Origin: Phascolarctobacterium sp.
GTDB lineage: Bacteria > Bacillota > Negativicutes > Acidaminococcales > Acidaminococcaceae
Length of the DNA stretch: 64,000 nucleotides
Direction: 5' to 3'
Assembly (NCBI GenBank): GCA_030540395.1
Contig: JAUNWI010000012.1
Coordinates: 1 to 64,000, forward strand
How positions within the stretch are numbered: position 1 is the stretch's first letter; each line of letters starts with the position of its first letter. The notes below the pieces were generated by a model that did no database searches, was not told the DNA's origin, and worked only from the letters and a program-made list of their open reading frames with translations. Positions 61,745 through 64,000 of this stretch are shown here, piece after piece. Position numbers and translations under genes: made by a program.

Positions 61745-62533
61745 TTACAATTCCAGCACATCGCCTGCCGCCAAATAGCGCAGTCGCGTCATACGCTCCT
61801 TGAGATATGCGTACTGCTCTGCTCCGGTGCAGTGGCAGGTATAATATTCAGCTGGCAGAGCCTCCAGCTCCCTTGCTGCCTCCTGCAGAACCTTTTCGTC
61901 GTTACCACAAGTGGCCAGCTTCATGAAATGAAAGCCACCGATGCAAACATCGGGTTTAAGCCATTCCATCAGGTTCAAGATGCCCTTATGAGAGCAACCG
62001 CTCAAGAGCACCTTGCGCCCCTTTTCGTAAATAGTGAGATATTGTTCATGACGAAAATCATCGGGCACAAATTCATCACCCTGCAGCATGTTCAGGCCAA
62101 AGCTATCAGCAAAGTGCTGCGCCTTTTTCTCGTTGCAGCTGCACAGCTCCAATTCGTCATCAATTTTTAGGTAATCATCCACTAGCACAAAGCGACCACT
62201 ATCCTGCAAAGCTGCCGGAATACTGATTTCCCGCTCCGTTCCGGAAAAATGGCGTTCAAACCCATAACGACTAATATAAATAGGAGCAGTGCAATTCAGC
62301 TCTAAAAACTTGGCTAAACCACCGCCGTGGTCGTTGTGACCATGGGAGATGATGCAAAGATCAACTTGGCTTAAATCCACACCCAGCTTGGCGGCATTAT
62401 CTGCAAAAGCGGCGCTACCGCCTGTATCAAAAAGCAGTTTATGCCGAGGCGTCTCCACATATAGACTCAAACCATGCTCGCAGCAAAAAGTCTCGTCCTT
62501 TACAGTATTTTCCATCAAAGTAAAAATTTTCAT
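61745..62533 (-). CDS. MBL-fold metallo-hydrolase
   Basis: A 262-aa metallo-beta-lactamase-fold protein. The metal motif is ISHGHNDHGGGLAKFL; further ligands lie in LLSGCSHKGILN and VCIGGFHFMKLA. It belongs to the branch close to the RFA-P synthase-like 7,8-dihydropterin proteins. The substrate is not defined. Its start overlaps the GNAT gene's stop (ATGA). Confidence 0.85.
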   Translation of the reverse strand: MKIFTLMENTVKDETFCCEHGLSLYVETPRHKLLFDTGGSAAFADNAAKLGVDLSQVDLCIISHGHNDHGGGLAKFLELNCTAPIYISRYGFERHFSGTEREISIPAALQDSGRFVLVDDYLKIDDELELCSCNEKKAQHFADSFGLNMLQGDEFVPDDFRHEQYLTIYEKGRKVLLSGCSHKGILNLMEWLKPDVCIGGFHFMKLATCGNDEKVLQEAARELEALPAEYYTCHCTGAEQYAYLKERMTRLRYLAAGDVLEL

Positions 62534-63129
62534 TTGCTCACTTCCTTGCTATAAATCCAAGTAGCCTGCTGCCCTAATTCCGGCAGTACCTTATTCACAA
62601 AATGTCCAGTTTCTTTGTAGCCGCGACGGCGATAATAGCTGTAATCACAGGTAGCGTCCGCCCAAAGATGCAGGCGAGCAATGCTGTGGTGGCGAGCCAC
62701 CTCCTCCACATTTTCCAAAAGCTTGCTGCCCACTCCCGGCTTACGGCTTAAGAACAGACACAGCAGCAAATCCTTTTTATGGGCCACATTGCGCACCTTT
62801 TGACCATTGTAGCTCAAATAACGAAGATAGTTATAGACTAAATCCTGTTCTTCGGTTGCAAAGCCTTGCAGCTGCCCCTCCAGCCATTTTTGCGAATTGT
62901 CACGTGCATCCAAGGGTGCTGCCAGCAAAAAGCCCTGCATAGCCCCTGCTTCATCCACCATTTTATAAGAAAAATCTGAGCTACGATAATAGTAGCGCAC
63001 CATGGCCTCATACAGGACGCTTTTTAAATGCTCATTAGCTAGAGCCATCTCCTCGCCCCAAGTAAGCAGTGTCAAGAGGGTCGCCTCAGCAATATCCTTG
63101 GCAGTAAATCGTTCTATAGTAATAGTCAT
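62530..63129 (-). CDS. GNAT-family N-acetyltransferase
   Basis: A 199-aa acetyltransferase; the acetyl-CoA motif is SRKPGVGSKLLENVEEVA, and YYRRRGYKETGHF is the typical C-terminal part. AGGAGG lies only two bases before the ATG at 63129, an unusually tight spacing, so the true start could differ. It overlaps the MBL-fold gene, and the pair is probably one operon. Substrate unknown. Confidence 0.8.
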   Translation of the reverse strand: MTITIERFTAKDIAEATLLTLLTWGEEMALANEHLKSVLYEAMVRYYYRSSDFSYKMVDEAGAMQGFLLAAPLDARDNSQKWLEGQLQGFATEEQDLVYNYLRYLSYNGQKVRNVAHKKDLLLCLFLSRKPGVGSKLLENVEEVARHHSIARLHLWADATCDYSYYRRRGYKETGHFVNKVLPELGQQATWIYSKEVSK

Positions 63130-63354
63130 GACCTCCTGTCTGTTTAACACTCTATACTTACCATATCAGAAAGTAAGATTTTTGGCAAGCTTAAAGAATT
63201 CTTTGCCTATCGCACTAAACCCAATAATATTTTTCTGAAACCTACCCTTTTTTCACATTTGGGGTGGGGCGGATATATAGTAAATCGATTAAAATAATGA
63301 AAGAACTACGGTGCAAGCTAATCTGCGCTAGAGGGGAAGTAGGTCTGTTTACTA

Positions 63355-64000
63355 TGCAAAAAAGTGGAAGTAAAACAATAGGCTTAATGCTGGTAGGTAC
63401 GATTATCGGCATTATGGCCATGGTGACATTTTACATTGGTTACAATATGGAGCAAAACCTTAGGGAAAAGCTAAAGATGGATATTCAAAAAGTTGCTGAG
63501 CAAAATGCCGAGGCAGTTGGTAGAACACTGGCAACTCATGCCAAGCTACTGCAGAACCTATCCAAAAGAATCGCTCTTCGTCCTGAGGAACAACGCAACG
63601 AATACGTCAAAGAGCTTAGAACATTGGTGCAGCTGCAGGGCTATAAACGAATGGCCTATGTGAAAAGCGATGGTAGCTTTTTGACTACAGATAATTACAA
63701 GGGCAATTTTGGCAAAAAGGCCTTCTTCCAAAAAAGTATGCGCGGCGAAATCGTCATTAACGAAGTGCGCCCGGACCAGCTTGGCAAGGCCGATAGAATA
63801 AATGTAATTAGCGTTCCGGTTCGCAATTCTTATACGGACCAGATTGAGGGAGTACTCTTTGCTACCCTAATAAGCGATGTGTTTGACAAATTCATGAGCA
63901 TTAATAGCTTTAACAATCAAGGTAACGCTTATGTTATGACTGTTGATGGAAAAATAATTGTCAACTCTCTGGTCCATCCTGTAGAGAATGTCTTTAATTT
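63355..64000 (+). CDS. Membrane sensor with Cache domain, cut by the window end
   Basis: An open frame from the ATG at 63355 runs to the last base, at least 215 codons, with no stop. It has one membrane segment at residues 8-30 (TIGLMLVGTIIGIMAMVTFY), then a periplasmic dCache-like domain with AYVKSDGSFLTTD and GVLFATLISDVFDKF. The missing C-terminus would be a signalling domain (GGDEF, kinase or chemoreceptor). GAGGGGAAGTAGG lies upstream at a long distance, so the start is provisional. The gap 63130-63354 shows no clear promoter or riboswitch. Confidence 0.75.

Overview
The window looks like a piece of chromosome from an anaerobic, Gram-negative-type Firmicute of the class Negativicutes, most plausibly Acidaminococcaceae such as Phascolarctobacterium. 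This is inferred from gene content and codon use, with no rRNA or marker search behind it. Supporting signs are Firmicute-style regulation (a T-box, BirA-type operators, strong AGGAGG ribosome sites), anaerobic C1 and gluconeogenic genes (fhs, folD, pckA), PASTA-type PBP/SEDS genes and NhaC antiporters. I see no phage, insertion sequence, CRISPR array or rRNA.

Region by region. 1-3.1 kb: a RarD-type permease, then a 0.6 kb non-coding stretch dense in DnaA boxes (an oriC candidate), then a divergent tagaturonate-epimerase-family protein. 3.3-6.7 kb: a T-box-controlled ilvN-like/ilvB/ilvC operon for branched-chain amino acids. 6.8-13.9 kb: a DUF1847 protein, rpsF-ssb-rpsR, a secreted protein, ychF, a PHP phosphatase with a FAH-family enzyme, and a MATE exporter. 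14-19.3 kb: copZ/copA copper export, serS and a thioredoxin-reductase-like flavoprotein without a redox CxxC. 19.4-19.9 kb: five tRNAs (Lys, Glu, Val, Asp, Phe). 20.2-25.8 kb: biotin genes bioY-bioD-bioA plus a small membrane protein and a natural BioW-BioF fusion, with two BirA-like operators; bioB is not here. 26-29.3 kb: a pantothenate operon (DUF2520 reductase, panB, panC, panD) behind a candidate leader RNA.

29.4-39 kb is a more accessory stretch: small secreted and unknown proteins, a decayed Rrf2-type regulator, an AAA/DUF4143 ATPase behind an evenly spaced operator array, a Nudix hydrolase, a thioesterase, an orphan MetQ lipoprotein, a QueD-like protein, an NhaC antiporter and an MFS exporter. 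39-44.2 kb is an iron/solute-type ABC transporter with two different ATPases around one double-length permease. 44.4-53.7 kb carries a cold-shock protein, trmB, a SEDS/PBP cell-wall pair, fhs-folD-vanZ and pckA. 53.9-64 kb carries a hybrid histidine kinase with its HPt partner, crcB, a DMT permease, a TtcA-like enzyme, a second NhaC, DUF1638, an MBL-fold protein, a GNAT, and the start of a sensor protein cut by the window end.

The observations I consider most worth following are: (i) the DnaA-box cluster; (ii) two ungapped 228-bp copies of one element, each placed immediately after a stop codon inside a gene series (copA/copZ and the biotin genes); (iii) a FolD whose cyclohydrolase Lys and Gln are replaced by Leu and Met; (iv) three operator-like sites at 39-40 bp spacing upstream of the DUF4143 ATPase; (v) a probable uptake membrane protein paired with BioW-BioF under a BirA-like site, suggesting pimelate import; (vi) an unassigned leader RNA ahead of the pan operon.
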